Shown piece by piece: positions 17,433 to 25,848 of a DNA stretch of 64,000 nucleotides (positions are counted from its first letter, which is position 1; each line of letters opens with the position of its first letter). The position numbers and the translations under genes are program-made. The stretch covers positions 124,001 through 188,000 of the forward strand of contig NZ_JAFEWE010000010.1 of the NCBI RefSeq assembly GCF_017355785.1, in the 5' to 3' direction. The notes under the pieces are model-generated. The model saw only the letters and a list, made by a program, of their open reading frames with translations. It made no database searches and was not told where the DNA came from. Source of the stretch: Desertivirga arenae. GTDB taxonomy: Bacteria > Bacteroidota > Bacteroidia > Sphingobacteriales > Sphingobacteriaceae.

Positions 17433-18830
17433 TTACAAACTATCTAATATCAACACCCAGTCATTCCCATCCTTCTCCTGGCCGGGAGGATTAAATTCCT
17501 GCACACCTTTATTTGAAAAGTTACCGATAAGGCTAGTTTGTCCGTTCCTTGGATTATACCAGGAGGCCTTAACTTTTGATCCGGAAATCTTACCCATGTT
17601 TACAGGAATATTCCTCCCATTATAGGTGTAGACGAAAGCATAATTCTTGCCTCTGGTAGCAAATAAACGGTTGTATTTTTCCCCTTGAGTTCCAGCAATT
17701 AAATTCTGGTCAGGAACGCGCTCGAAGAAAGGTCTGGATAACATTAGTTTCTTAAGATAGATCATTTGCTGAGCTCCTGGATTATTAATAGCAGTTTCCC
17801 ACAATTCCTTAGCACCATATGCACTTCCTTTATCAGATGATTTAAGGAACTGCATAACAGAATTATTACCGTACGTATAGCCAAAAGCACCTGCAAAAAC
17901 AGACCAGTATCCGTAGCGACGAACATCGTAGTCTTTCCACCTGATTTCCAGCGTATCATGCAAACCTTGAGGAATACCTTCGTAAGAAGGCTCAGAATCT
18001 ATAGTTGGTTTAGTAGGTTTAAGCTTATAATCAGCTTCCACAAACTTCCAGTTATCTTCACCATAATGGTACTTCTCTTTAGCTGTAGTATCCTGATCAT
18101 ATCGGCGATGTCCGGATTGGAAAGAGTTAAAGTCTAACCACTTTTCATTATGAAACCATTCAGAAGAAGGAGTACGGCCACGAGGGTGGTAAGTAATCAA
18201 ATGGCTATTGTCCAGGTTATTAATTGTATTTCCAATTGTATTCCAAACAGCAGTTGAATCACTTCCGGAGATATCTCCCCCATTCATCCAGATAATATTA
18301 GATTTTGCCTTGTAGCGATTGGTAAGGAATGTTGCATAAGCTTTTGCCTGCTTGGAATTAACATGGCCTTCCTTCACAACAGATCCCCACACCGGTACCA
18401 TTGCCATGTATAAACCTTTCTTTTCAGCGAGGTTAACAATGTAATCCACATGATCCCAGTAATCGTATTGTTTAGGATCAGCAGCATTAGCGCCTGTGGT
18501 AATGTTTGGACGTGTTATATCTTTCCTGATCAAAGCTGAATCTCCGTAAGCATTTACTTCAGCAATGTCATGGATCACCATTACCTGTATCACATTGAAC
18601 CCTTGTTCTTTGCGCACTTGCAAAAACTTCTCTGCCTCAGCACGGGTTAGTTTGCTGAACAATAGCCAACCCGTATCCCCTAGCCAAAAGAATGGTTTAG
18701 TACCCTGTTGGATGTACCTTTTATTTGCCGATACTTTTAATGGCCCAGTTTGCTGCGCTTTTAAACTTACTGTACTTAAAACAGCTGCTGCTGCCAATAG
18801 AACGTATTTACTTAAAATTTTCAATTTCAA
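17433..18830 (-). CDS. GH140-type apiosidase (DUF4038 family)
   Basis: Exported 465-residue enzyme, signal peptide ending near VSLKAQQ. The DUF4038 barrel is typical: KPFFWLGDTGWLLFSKLTR at 45-63, IIWMNGGDISG around 179-189 with candidate catalytic Asp186, and PTIDSEPSYEG around 275-285 carrying the candidate catalytic Glu. The C-terminal 90 residues form the usual small beta domain (KASWYNPRNGQTSLIG). The best characterised member, BT1012 of Bacteroides thetaiotaomicron, is an endo-apiosidase that cuts the apiose link attaching side chains A or B to the RG-II backbone. Apiose occurs mainly in RG-II and apiogalacturonan, so this gene is the strongest sign of the locus's substrate. It lies in the operon with gaps of 21 and 3 bp. 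Confidence 0.85.
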   Translation of the reverse strand: MKLKILSKYVLLAAAAVLSTVSLKAQQTGPLKVSANKRYIQQGTKPFFWLGDTGWLLFSKLTRAEAEKFLQVRKEQGFNVIQVMVIHDIAEVNAYGDSALIRKDITRPNITTGANAADPKQYDYWDHVDYIVNLAEKKGLYMAMVPVWGSVVKEGHVNSKQAKAYATFLTNRYKAKSNIIWMNGGDISGSDSTAVWNTIGNTINNLDNSHLITYHPRGRTPSSEWFHNEKWLDFNSFQSGHRRYDQDTTAKEKYHYGEDNWKFVEADYKLKPTKPTIDSEPSYEGIPQGLHDTLEIRWKDYDVRRYGYWSVFAGAFGYTYGNNSVMQFLKSSDKGSAYGAKELWETAINNPGAQQMIYLKKLMLSRPFFERVPDQNLIAGTQGEKYNRLFATRGKNYAFVYTYNGRNIPVNMGKISGSKVKASWYNPRNGQTSLIGNFSNKGVQEFNPPGQEKDGNDWVLILDSL

Positions 18831-18833
18831 AAT

Positions 18834-21800
18834 TTATTTAGTCAACCATAACACAGCACCTGCTTTAGGGCTGTTAATAACTGTATTTGCGGCTCCTTTA
18901 ATTTTGCCAGCCTTTCCTATTTCAAGACCTGTTTTCGAATCGATCCAATGAATCGCGTATGTTGCATTTGCAAGATCAAGCTTAACTGGTTCGGAAGAAG
19001 TATTATAAACGATATATCCGTTATTTTCTGAAGCAAGAACGTATTGCTGAGATCCTTTGGCAGGCTTAACCGGTGTCATGATGGAAGCATCCTTTAGAAA
19101 AGCCTGAGGGGTTTTAGGTATAGCGGGTAAAGAACCACCCGCAATAAAAACAGCCCAACCATAAGCATCTGCTCCATCTCCACCATAGATCACAGCTTTT
19201 CCTGGATTCTGTAAGCGATATTCAGAAACTGCCCGGTAAACCTGATCAAAAGAACTTGCTTTTGGTTTAAGCAAGCGAGCATGCTGACGGGGAGCAAGAT
19301 TCTGACCTCCTTTAGGTTCGTACGTTTTTTGATCAGCCTGATAATGCCAGTATTTAATATCTATTACATCTATAACAGATGCTCTGTCTTTATCTGCAAG
19401 AATGGCGTCTTGTACATCTTTAGTTGTACTTAAACCCACAATAGCCTTTTTACCTGTTTCTTTCTCCCATTCTTTAATGACGTCTACCCAGAATTGGACA
19501 AATTGAAGCGGACCAGTATATTCAGCACTGACAAGCTGGATCACGCCACTGTTTCCTGAAAAATTATAAAGGCATTTTCTAATGTAAGCCCTGTGCAATT
19601 CTCTTCGTACAGGATTATTTATGTCATAAAACTGCTCTGCCATAAACACACGTTTGTCGCCTGCATACGGAACAGGCTCAGGGAAGCCTGTATTATTAAT
19701 GTTATTTACAGGACGCCATGGAAAATCAGCATAATGAGCTCCAGCTTCTATAATATTATGTTGGAAATAATTCTCGTGCAATAGTACCAGTCCCTTCTGA
19801 TCAGCAAGATCTGCGTACTGCTTCAAACGATTCCAATACCAGTGATTGTACTTTGTAAGATCATATTTACTTAATCCATCCCAGGCAGTTTCCTTTCCGC
19901 TTCTGGCAAAAGGAAGTTCGTAAAATGGAGGCCAAACCTCGCCATCCATTCTTCTGATACGTTCATGGTCATCTCGGCGACGCTCATACCATAATCCATA
20001 ATTGTGATCTAAGGCAACAACATTCCCAGCTCTCAAGCTGTCCGTCATTTCATTTAAATCGTCAGTCAAGCCTTCACCCACCTTGCCCGGAACAAACCTT
20101 GTAATATGAGGTTTGGTATTCACTAAACCATAAGGGCGGGAAGAACCATTCCACCAGGGCACTTCTCTTCTTCTTCCGGAAACAACTTCATCCCCTCTAA
20201 CTAACCACCCATTTTGTATGTGGAAGTATCCAGCTTTCGCTGGTTGGGCTGGTTGTTCCACTCCTATCTGATCAATCGTCTTTACTTTACCATAGGTAAC
20301 AGGGATGGGTTGTCGTTTTGCAGCTTCATCAACAAAACTGGTTAAGGTAATAGCAGGAGTTACAGAAAGTGCTGTTAAAGCCATTGCAACGTCAACTGGA
20401 GGACTACTTGATGCTTCTGTTCCCATCGGTATAACGATGGCTCTATTTCCAAGCTTATCTCCTATCCTTTCTTTAAGCTGCGCATAATACAAACTCCGTG
20501 GCTGTATCTGCTCGTTAGACATGGTCCAATAACCATTTCCGGCAAATTGAGCCCATGTACCGAAGGCCCAGTTATGAGCTGTGGGAGGTTCATAGTTGTC
20601 TACCCTTGACGCAGAACACTGCCAGAAAACACTGTTAGCAGCATTCCATCCAGCACCTTGTCCGTCTTGTTCAAGATTCTTATAAGTCAGCGCTTGTCCG
20701 TCAACATTGACAATATCAAATAAAACGCCTGAGGCCCAACTATCAACCGGTCCGCTAAAGCTATAAGGCAAGTGAGATTCACATTGTACGAAAGCATTAG
20801 GCCCAGGAGCACAATATCCTATAGCAAAATCATGGTACCCCGCTTCTGCATAACATCTTTGGAAAAGCGATTGCTGACCAGAGGTCAGGAAAGTATATCT
20901 TCTTTGTCCGCCTATTTCAGATACCGGGGCCAAAGACTTACAGTCTTCAACCGTAACTCTTTTTACAGTTTCGAGAATATTAACTGCAGATCCTGCAAAA
21001 TGCTCAAAAGTAACCTGGCGAATCCAGGAATCAACTGCATTCTCCATTACAACAGCCATCCACCTATGATCCTCATCCTTTGGATTAGTAGCATCAAAAG
21101 AAGAACGAAGAAGTAAATTTTCTACGCCAACATTACTGATTCGGCCAGACCAGGTGTACTTTGTTACAATACCAGGACCGTAAGCGCTGTCTAATGACGT
21201 AGTTAAAGGGGCGTCCAAAGTAATTACAGCACCATTAACAGCCACGACTTTCCTGTCAAAGAAAATATCCCTCTGACCAGGTTTCCATCCTAAGGCAGAA
21301 AGACCACCGCCAAATGATTGGGTACCTAAAACGTCTATCCAGGCCTTAGTAGAAGCTCTTTGAATTTGAATATCGTCACCAACTTTAAAAGCCTTCGCAT
21401 TTGCTACTGTTAATTTTGTAGAATTAACAGGAACATAGGCATCAGAAACGTTTACCTTTTCTCCGAAAATCCGATTGTCTTTTCCTGAAATAGTGATCAG
21501 GTTTTGGCGATCGTAACCCGTACCCAGCAATATAGTTCCGTTGGTCACTCCACTTCCTCGCAAAACCACACCTGATGCCTTTATTTTTAAAGCACCATTA
21601 ACTTCGTAGGTTCCTTTCTCCAATAACACCGCACCTCTGAACCCGCTCTTGTCGATGGGTAAAGACGATACATAATCGAGAGCGGACTGAATCCTTAGCG
21701 TTGCATCTCCAGTTTTTACAGGTACTAAAACCTTGACTGCTACATTCGGAATTGCCTCCTCGCCTGCTTTGTATCCCGCATAGGAAAAATCAGGAATACG

Positions 21801-21962
21801 GTCTCCATTCGGGTAAGTTGAATATACCAGTTTTCCTCCTTCTGTAGTCAAAGGTTCGAACGGTTTGGGTTTAGGTTGCTTCTGAGCAAAAACAGGACTG
21901 GCCAGCACTTGAATGCCAACTAGTCCTGCAATAAAAATCCTTGTAATATTTATAGAACGCAT
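18834..21962 (-). CDS. Large bimodular protein: pectate-lyase-like beta-helix plus DUF6298-like domain
   Basis: Exported 1042-residue protein, signal peptide ending near VFAQ. Residues about 85-530 look like a right-handed parallel beta-helix (GAVLLEKGTYEVNGALKI, GVVLRGSGVTNGTILLGTG, VTVEDCKSLAPVSEIGG). Residues about 580-1042 form a second domain that appears barrel-like: GNVVALDHNYGLWYERRRDD, VLLHENYFQHN, VIQLVSAEYTGPLQF and AVIYGGDGADAYGW. I associate this combination with the DUF6298 annotation; no activity is known to me. Conserved acidic residues in LLHEN and SAEYTG are candidate catalytic glutamates. It is second in the operon, 4 bp after the PL1 gene and 3 bp before the GH140 gene, so it probably attacks RG-II. 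Confidence 0.65.
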   Translation of the reverse strand: MRSINITRIFIAGLVGIQVLASPVFAQKQPKPKPFEPLTTEGGKLVYSTYPNGDRIPDFSYAGYKAGEEAIPNVAVKVLVPVKTGDATLRIQSALDYVSSLPIDKSGFRGAVLLEKGTYEVNGALKIKASGVVLRGSGVTNGTILLGTGYDRQNLITISGKDNRIFGEKVNVSDAYVPVNSTKLTVANAKAFKVGDDIQIQRASTKAWIDVLGTQSFGGGLSALGWKPGQRDIFFDRKVVAVNGAVITLDAPLTTSLDSAYGPGIVTKYTWSGRISNVGVENLLLRSSFDATNPKDEDHRWMAVVMENAVDSWIRQVTFEHFAGSAVNILETVKRVTVEDCKSLAPVSEIGGQRRYTFLTSGQQSLFQRCYAEAGYHDFAIGYCAPGPNAFVQCESHLPYSFSGPVDSWASGVLFDIVNVDGQALTYKNLEQDGQGAGWNAANSVFWQCSASRVDNYEPPTAHNWAFGTWAQFAGNGYWTMSNEQIQPRSLYYAQLKERIGDKLGNRAIVIPMGTEASSSPPVDVAMALTALSVTPAITLTSFVDEAAKRQPIPVTYGKVKTIDQIGVEQPAQPAKAGYFHIQNGWLVRGDEVVSGRRREVPWWNGSSRPYGLVNTKPHITRFVPGKVGEGLTDDLNEMTDSLRAGNVVALDHNYGLWYERRRDDHERIRRMDGEVWPPFYELPFARSGKETAWDGLSKYDLTKYNHWYWNRLKQYADLADQKGLVLLHENYFQHNIIEAGAHYADFPWRPVNNINNTGFPEPVPYAGDKRVFMAEQFYDINNPVRRELHRAYIRKCLYNFSGNSGVIQLVSAEYTGPLQFVQFWVDVIKEWEKETGKKAIVGLSTTKDVQDAILADKDRASVIDVIDIKYWHYQADQKTYEPKGGQNLAPRQHARLLKPKASSFDQVYRAVSEYRLQNPGKAVIYGGDGADAYGWAVFIAGGSLPAIPKTPQAFLKDASIMTPVKPAKGSQQYVLASENNGYIVYNTSSEPVKLDLANATYAIHWIDSKTGLEIGKAGKIKGAANTVINSPKAGAVLWLTK

Positions 21963-21966
21963 CTTG

Positions 21967-23607
21967 CTATTTTGAGGAAGGAGTTACCGCTGCTAAAGGT
22001 ACAACGCTGTTTAAATACTCTTCGATGTTAGTATATCCATCTTTATTTCTATCCGCAACGGCATCTGCTGCATTTTTAGGATTCAGACCATGTTTCATCT
22101 CCCAGGAATCTGGAATACCATCGTTATCCGTATCTTTATAAGCTGTACCCTTATACTCCGGATAACCGCCAACCTGACTGATATCACTGATAATTCCTTG
22201 CTTATAGCTGTCTGCCGGCAAACGTCTCTTAATAAATTCAGCACCTACCGGAGGCTTAGCATTATCGCTATATTCTATTTTACCCGTTTTCACTTCACGT
22301 ATAATCCGTTCATCAACCGGATCTCTTTTAGGTAAAGTTGCACCTACGTTTGAAAGCACATAAGAGTAAGCATCTTGAGCAGGAATAATAGCCAGTTTCG
22401 CAATCGGAAACGGTTTATTCGCCTTGATGCTATCCGTGTACCTGCCAGCATCTGCCATATCACCGATCTGAATACCGCCATCCCAATTATTCCTGGTTAC
22501 ACGCTCATTCCCGTCGACGATATTACCGCTTGCATAAACTCTACCAAATAACGTACTCTTGTCAGCAGAACGGCCGGATTCTGGTTTAAGGATACGGTGT
22601 CCAATCGGTTTATCGAGAGGTGTTATAGGACCTGGTTTATAGTAATTATTGATGAAGTTAAACAAGGAATTGTTGTCTCCGCCATCGGCAGATCTATTCC
22701 ACCAGTTAAAAACTACGTTGTTCACAAAACCGAAATCGCCATACATTCCCACGGAAGGATTACGACTAATATTGTTAGCCCAAAGGTTACGCATAAAAGT
22801 GCTGTTCAAACCACCGATAGTACTTCCGAAAGAGTGATTATAGGTATCCAGACATTCAGAGAATATAGAATTTTGAATGGTAACATTAACTGTAGGAAGC
22901 TTTTGCGGCTTATCAGTATTCCTTTCATAAACGTGGCGATACATCGACATGTTCTCATCCAAGCCCCAACTTGCCGAAACGTGATCGATGATTATATTTC
23001 CAACAGGGTTCCCGCCAAGAGCATCGTCGCGACGGGTTACAATAGTTTCTCCCCTTCGAAAGCGCATAAACCTTACCACTACATCATGCGTGTCAATCCA
23101 AACTGATTCACCAGCAATACAAACGCCATCACCGGGAGCAGTCTGACCAGCAATTGTTATGTAAGGAGCACGAATAATAACAGGACTTTTTAAGCGGATG
23201 ATACCGGCAGTGTTAAATACCACGATCCTGGCACCACCTTGCTCACAGGCTTGGCGAAAGGAACCTGGGCCGCTATCATTAAGGTTAGTAACAACAAAAA
23301 CTTTCCCACCACGTCCGCCAGCGGTGAAAGCTCCTCCTCCTTCCGCCCCCGGAAAAGCAGGAATTTTAGCTTGTGGAAGATCCGATGGTTTGGAAGCCCC
23401 AGGAACATAAGGTTTACCATTTTTAATATCACGTTCGATAATTGGTAATGCTTTCTGCCAGGCGATATCCGACTGTCGTTTCACTGCATTTAACGCAGAA
23501 TCTGCCTTTGCTTCCATAGCTGGAGGGATTGTAGGATATTGCGCGAATACAGATTTTGAACAAATGAATGTTAATGCAACAAGCGAAGTACTTAAAGCTT
23601 TGTTCAT
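21967..23607 (-). CDS. PL1-family pectate lyase A (operon leader)
   Basis: Exported pectate lyase of 546 residues, signal peptide ending near SVFAQ. The beta-helix starts with IPAFPGAEGGGAFTAGGRGG near residue 82 and holds the PL1 core NIIIDHVSASWGLDENMSMY near 205-225, with acidic residues expected to bind calcium. The C-terminus has a thrombospondin-3/EF-type calcium repeat (DTDNDGIPDSWE, DRNKDGYTNIEEYL). It would cleave de-esterified homogalacturonan linked to RG-II. It is the first gene of the 22-kb operon and has the regulon box and -7 element 77-141 bp upstream. It is a close paralogue of the lyase at 23914-25569. Confidence 0.9.
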   Translation of the reverse strand: MNKALSTSLVALTFICSKSVFAQYPTIPPAMEAKADSALNAVKRQSDIAWQKALPIIERDIKNGKPYVPGASKPSDLPQAKIPAFPGAEGGGAFTAGGRGGKVFVVTNLNDSGPGSFRQACEQGGARIVVFNTAGIIRLKSPVIIRAPYITIAGQTAPGDGVCIAGESVWIDTHDVVVRFMRFRRGETIVTRRDDALGGNPVGNIIIDHVSASWGLDENMSMYRHVYERNTDKPQKLPTVNVTIQNSIFSECLDTYNHSFGSTIGGLNSTFMRNLWANNISRNPSVGMYGDFGFVNNVVFNWWNRSADGGDNNSLFNFINNYYKPGPITPLDKPIGHRILKPESGRSADKSTLFGRVYASGNIVDGNERVTRNNWDGGIQIGDMADAGRYTDSIKANKPFPIAKLAIIPAQDAYSYVLSNVGATLPKRDPVDERIIREVKTGKIEYSDNAKPPVGAEFIKRRLPADSYKQGIISDISQVGGYPEYKGTAYKDTDNDGIPDSWEMKHGLNPKNAADAVADRNKDGYTNIEEYLNSVVPLAAVTPSSK

Positions 23608-23683
23608 TATGAAGTTTTTTAAGTGTGTTTAATTTTTGGCTATCAAAACAGGTTACCCTATCTCATCTGGCTAGAACCTAAAA

Positions 23684-23748
23684 CAAAAATACCCTGACTT
23701 TATTTCTTCGTTCTATATCATTTTCTCAAGGTATTGTAGCTTCTTAGC
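23684..23748 (-). promoter_or_regulatory. Regulon box and -7 element for the 22-kb operon
   Basis: In gene orientation the box is half-site GCTAAGAAGCTACA, a 7-bp linker, then half-site GAGAAAATGATATA (23748 down to 23714). After exactly 22 bp comes TATTTTTG at 23691-23684, a perfect TAnnTTTG -7 element. The remaining 23608-23913 intergenic sequence holds only this promoter and the terminator of the next gene. Confidence 0.85.
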
Positions 23749-23844
23749 ATGAGTGGTAAGTACTTTGTTACCTTTCTTTACTAAAACCTACATAATTAAT
23801 AATTCCTGAAGTATTAGTCCCCAAAACCAAAAATCTTCAAAAAC

Positions 23845-23871
23845 AAAAGGAGGGCCGGGCGGCCCTCACAA
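23845..23871 (-). terminator. Rho-independent terminator of PL1 gene B
   Basis: The minus strand reads GAGGGCC, loop GCCC, GGCCCTC (23867-23850) followed by CTTTTGTTTTTG. A strong GC-rich stem with a T-rich tail directly downstream of the 23914-25569 gene. Confidence 0.88.
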
Positions 23872-23913
23872 TTCAACCAATTATATTTACTAAATTAAGA
23901 AAGGAATAACAAA

Positions 23914-25569
23914 TTAAGGTTTAACAGTACTTACAGTAACTAAGCTGTTTAAATACTCTTCGATGTTGCTGTATCCGTCGTTATTACGATCTTTAGCAGA
24001 ATCTGACGCATCTTTAGGGTTTAAACCATTTTTAGTTTCCCACTCATCTGGAAGACCATCTTTATCTGAATCTTTGTAAGCTTTACCCTTATACTCAGGA
24101 TATCCACCAACCTGACTAGGATCAGTGATAATACCTAACTTATAAGAATCTATCGGAAGCTTACGATGTTTAAATTGAGTTTCAGGAAGTTTAACTCCTT
24201 CTTTGTAGGTGATTTTACCTGTTCTAACTTGTTCAACTACACGAGCATCAACAGCATCTCTTTTAGGGAGGATAGCACCTGCATTTTGAAGCACGTAGCT
24301 ATAAGCGTCTTTTGTAGGAATAATCGAAATCGGAGCCATTGGGAAAGGCTTGTCTGTTTTCATTGCAGCGAAGTACGGTTTTGCCTCCTCGAAGCTCATC
24401 AGATCCCCTTTTTTATTCTCCAACTGTATACCACCATCCCAGTTATCTTTAGTTACTTTATCATTACCTTCAATGATATTACCAGTTACATAAGCTCTTC
24501 CGAATACTACATACTTCAACTTACTTCTGCCAGACTCAGGCTTCAAGATCCTGTAGCTGATAGGTTCTTTTAAATCAGTAACCGGTCCTGGTTTGTAATA
24601 GTTATTGATAATATTGTAGCTTGCTTTATAGTCGCCACCATCTGTAGACCGGTGGTTCCAATTAAAAACAACGTTATTAGCAAAGTTAAAAATACCGTTC
24701 CAACCAATTGAAGGATTACGTGCTGCGTTATCAGCCCAAAGGTTACGCATGAAGGTACAGTTTTCACCACCTAAGGTACTACCGAATGCATGGTTCCAGG
24801 TATCTAAAGCTTCTGCGAAAATGGAGTTCTGAATAGTGATATTAACAGTTCCTAATTTCTCTTCAGCTTTCCCGGTACTGTCGTTATACATGTGACGGTA
24901 CATAGACATGTTTTCGTCCAATCCCCAGCTTGCAGAAACGTGGTCGATCATGATGTTCCCTACTGGATTACCACCAATAGCATCATCTCTCCTACCAACA
25001 AAAGTCTCACCTCTGCGGAAACGCATAAAGCGAATAACAACGTCGTGCGTATTGATCCAAACAGACTCACCAGCAACACATACCCCATCTCCAGGCGCTG
25101 ACTGACCAGCTATTGTAATATATGGAGCACGGATAATTAAAGGAGTTTTTAAGCGGATAATACCGGAAACGTTAAATACAACGATACGCGCGCCACCCTG
25201 CTCACAAGCCTCACGTAAAGTACCAGGACCATTATCTGCCAGGCTAGTAACAACGTATACTTTACCACCACGACCACCGAAAGAGTAAGCACCACCACCT
25301 TCAGCTCCAGGAAATGCAGGAATAGAAGACTGAGGCAAATCACTTGGACGACCCGCCCATGGAATATAAGGTTTTCCCTCCTTTGCTTCCTTATCGATAA
25401 TAGGAAGCGCCCTCTGCCAGGCAATATCAGATTGACGATAAGCTTCCTTAAGCAGATCATCACTTGCTTTCTTAACATCCGCCGGTATATCAGGATACTG
25501 AGCCAGCGACCTTTCTGAATTCATCACCATCGCCCCTGCAATCAGAAAAGGAATAAAAATCTTTCTCAT
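23914..25569 (-). CDS. PL1-family pectate lyase B
   Basis: Exported pectate lyase of 551 residues and a paralogue of the neighbouring PL1 over its whole length. The shared core includes FPGAEGGGAYSFGGRGGKVY near residue 85, NIMIDHVSASWGLDENMSMY and a C-terminal calcium-type repeat (DSDKDGLPDEWE, DRNNDGYSNIEEYL). The signal peptide ends near SLAQ. It forms a transcription unit of its own, with the regulon box and -7 element upstream and a strong terminator downstream. Together with lyase A it probably opens homogalacturonan around RG-II; differences between the two (an extra NKKGDLMSFEEAKPY segment here) may alter substrate choice. Confidence 0.9.
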   Translation of the reverse strand: MRKIFIPFLIAGAMVMNSERSLAQYPDIPADVKKASDDLLKEAYRQSDIAWQRALPIIDKEAKEGKPYIPWAGRPSDLPQSSIPAFPGAEGGGAYSFGGRGGKVYVVTSLADNGPGTLREACEQGGARIVVFNVSGIIRLKTPLIIRAPYITIAGQSAPGDGVCVAGESVWINTHDVVIRFMRFRRGETFVGRRDDAIGGNPVGNIMIDHVSASWGLDENMSMYRHMYNDSTGKAEEKLGTVNITIQNSIFAEALDTWNHAFGSTLGGENCTFMRNLWADNAARNPSIGWNGIFNFANNVVFNWNHRSTDGGDYKASYNIINNYYKPGPVTDLKEPISYRILKPESGRSKLKYVVFGRAYVTGNIIEGNDKVTKDNWDGGIQLENKKGDLMSFEEAKPYFAAMKTDKPFPMAPISIIPTKDAYSYVLQNAGAILPKRDAVDARVVEQVRTGKITYKEGVKLPETQFKHRKLPIDSYKLGIITDPSQVGGYPEYKGKAYKDSDKDGLPDEWETKNGLNPKDASDSAKDRNNDGYSNIEEYLNSLVTVSTVKP

Positions 25570-25647
25570 CTAAAAAAATGTGTGTGCGTGTTGTTTAATT
25601 TATTCGGTTACAATTAATAACTTTTGGTTAGAAAGTATATTATAATT

Positions 25648-25712
25648 CAAAGATAAATCGATTTCTATGTTTAGGAGTATAGAATTTTGACTTGTTGTTG
25701 TAGGATATTAGC
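25648..25712 (-). promoter_or_regulatory. Regulon box and -7 element for PL1 gene B
   Basis: Half-site GCTAATATCCTACA, 7-bp linker, half-site GTCAAAATTCTATA in gene orientation (25712-25678). The -7 element TATCTTTG lies exactly 22 bp further at 25655-25648. The gene starts 78 bp downstream at 25569. Confidence 0.85.
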
Positions 25713-25801
25713 AGAGGGATATTTGTAGTGGGTTTGTTACAGGATTAAGTAAAATTACAAAGAGAGTATGGGTAATAATCTTACAAGCAATCGGTGGATA
25801 T

Positions 25802-25843
25802 AAAACTCAAAAGGACAGCCTCTGGCTGTCCTTTTGAGTTTTA
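25802..25843 (-). terminator. Terminator after the SusC1-SusD1-lipoprotein operon
   Basis: A perfect inverted repeat: AAAACTCAAAAGGACAGCC, loop TCT, and the exact complement. The stem of 19 bp lies 6 bp after the lipoprotein stop. The stem has its own T-rich end on either strand, so it may act in both directions. Confidence 0.85.
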
Positions 25844-25848
25844 ACTTA

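Noticed and set aside
22597-23106. A 169-residue plus-strand reading frame
   Set aside because: It is antisense to the conserved core of PL1-A and only reflects its codon pattern; the same kind of frame appears opposite PL1-B.
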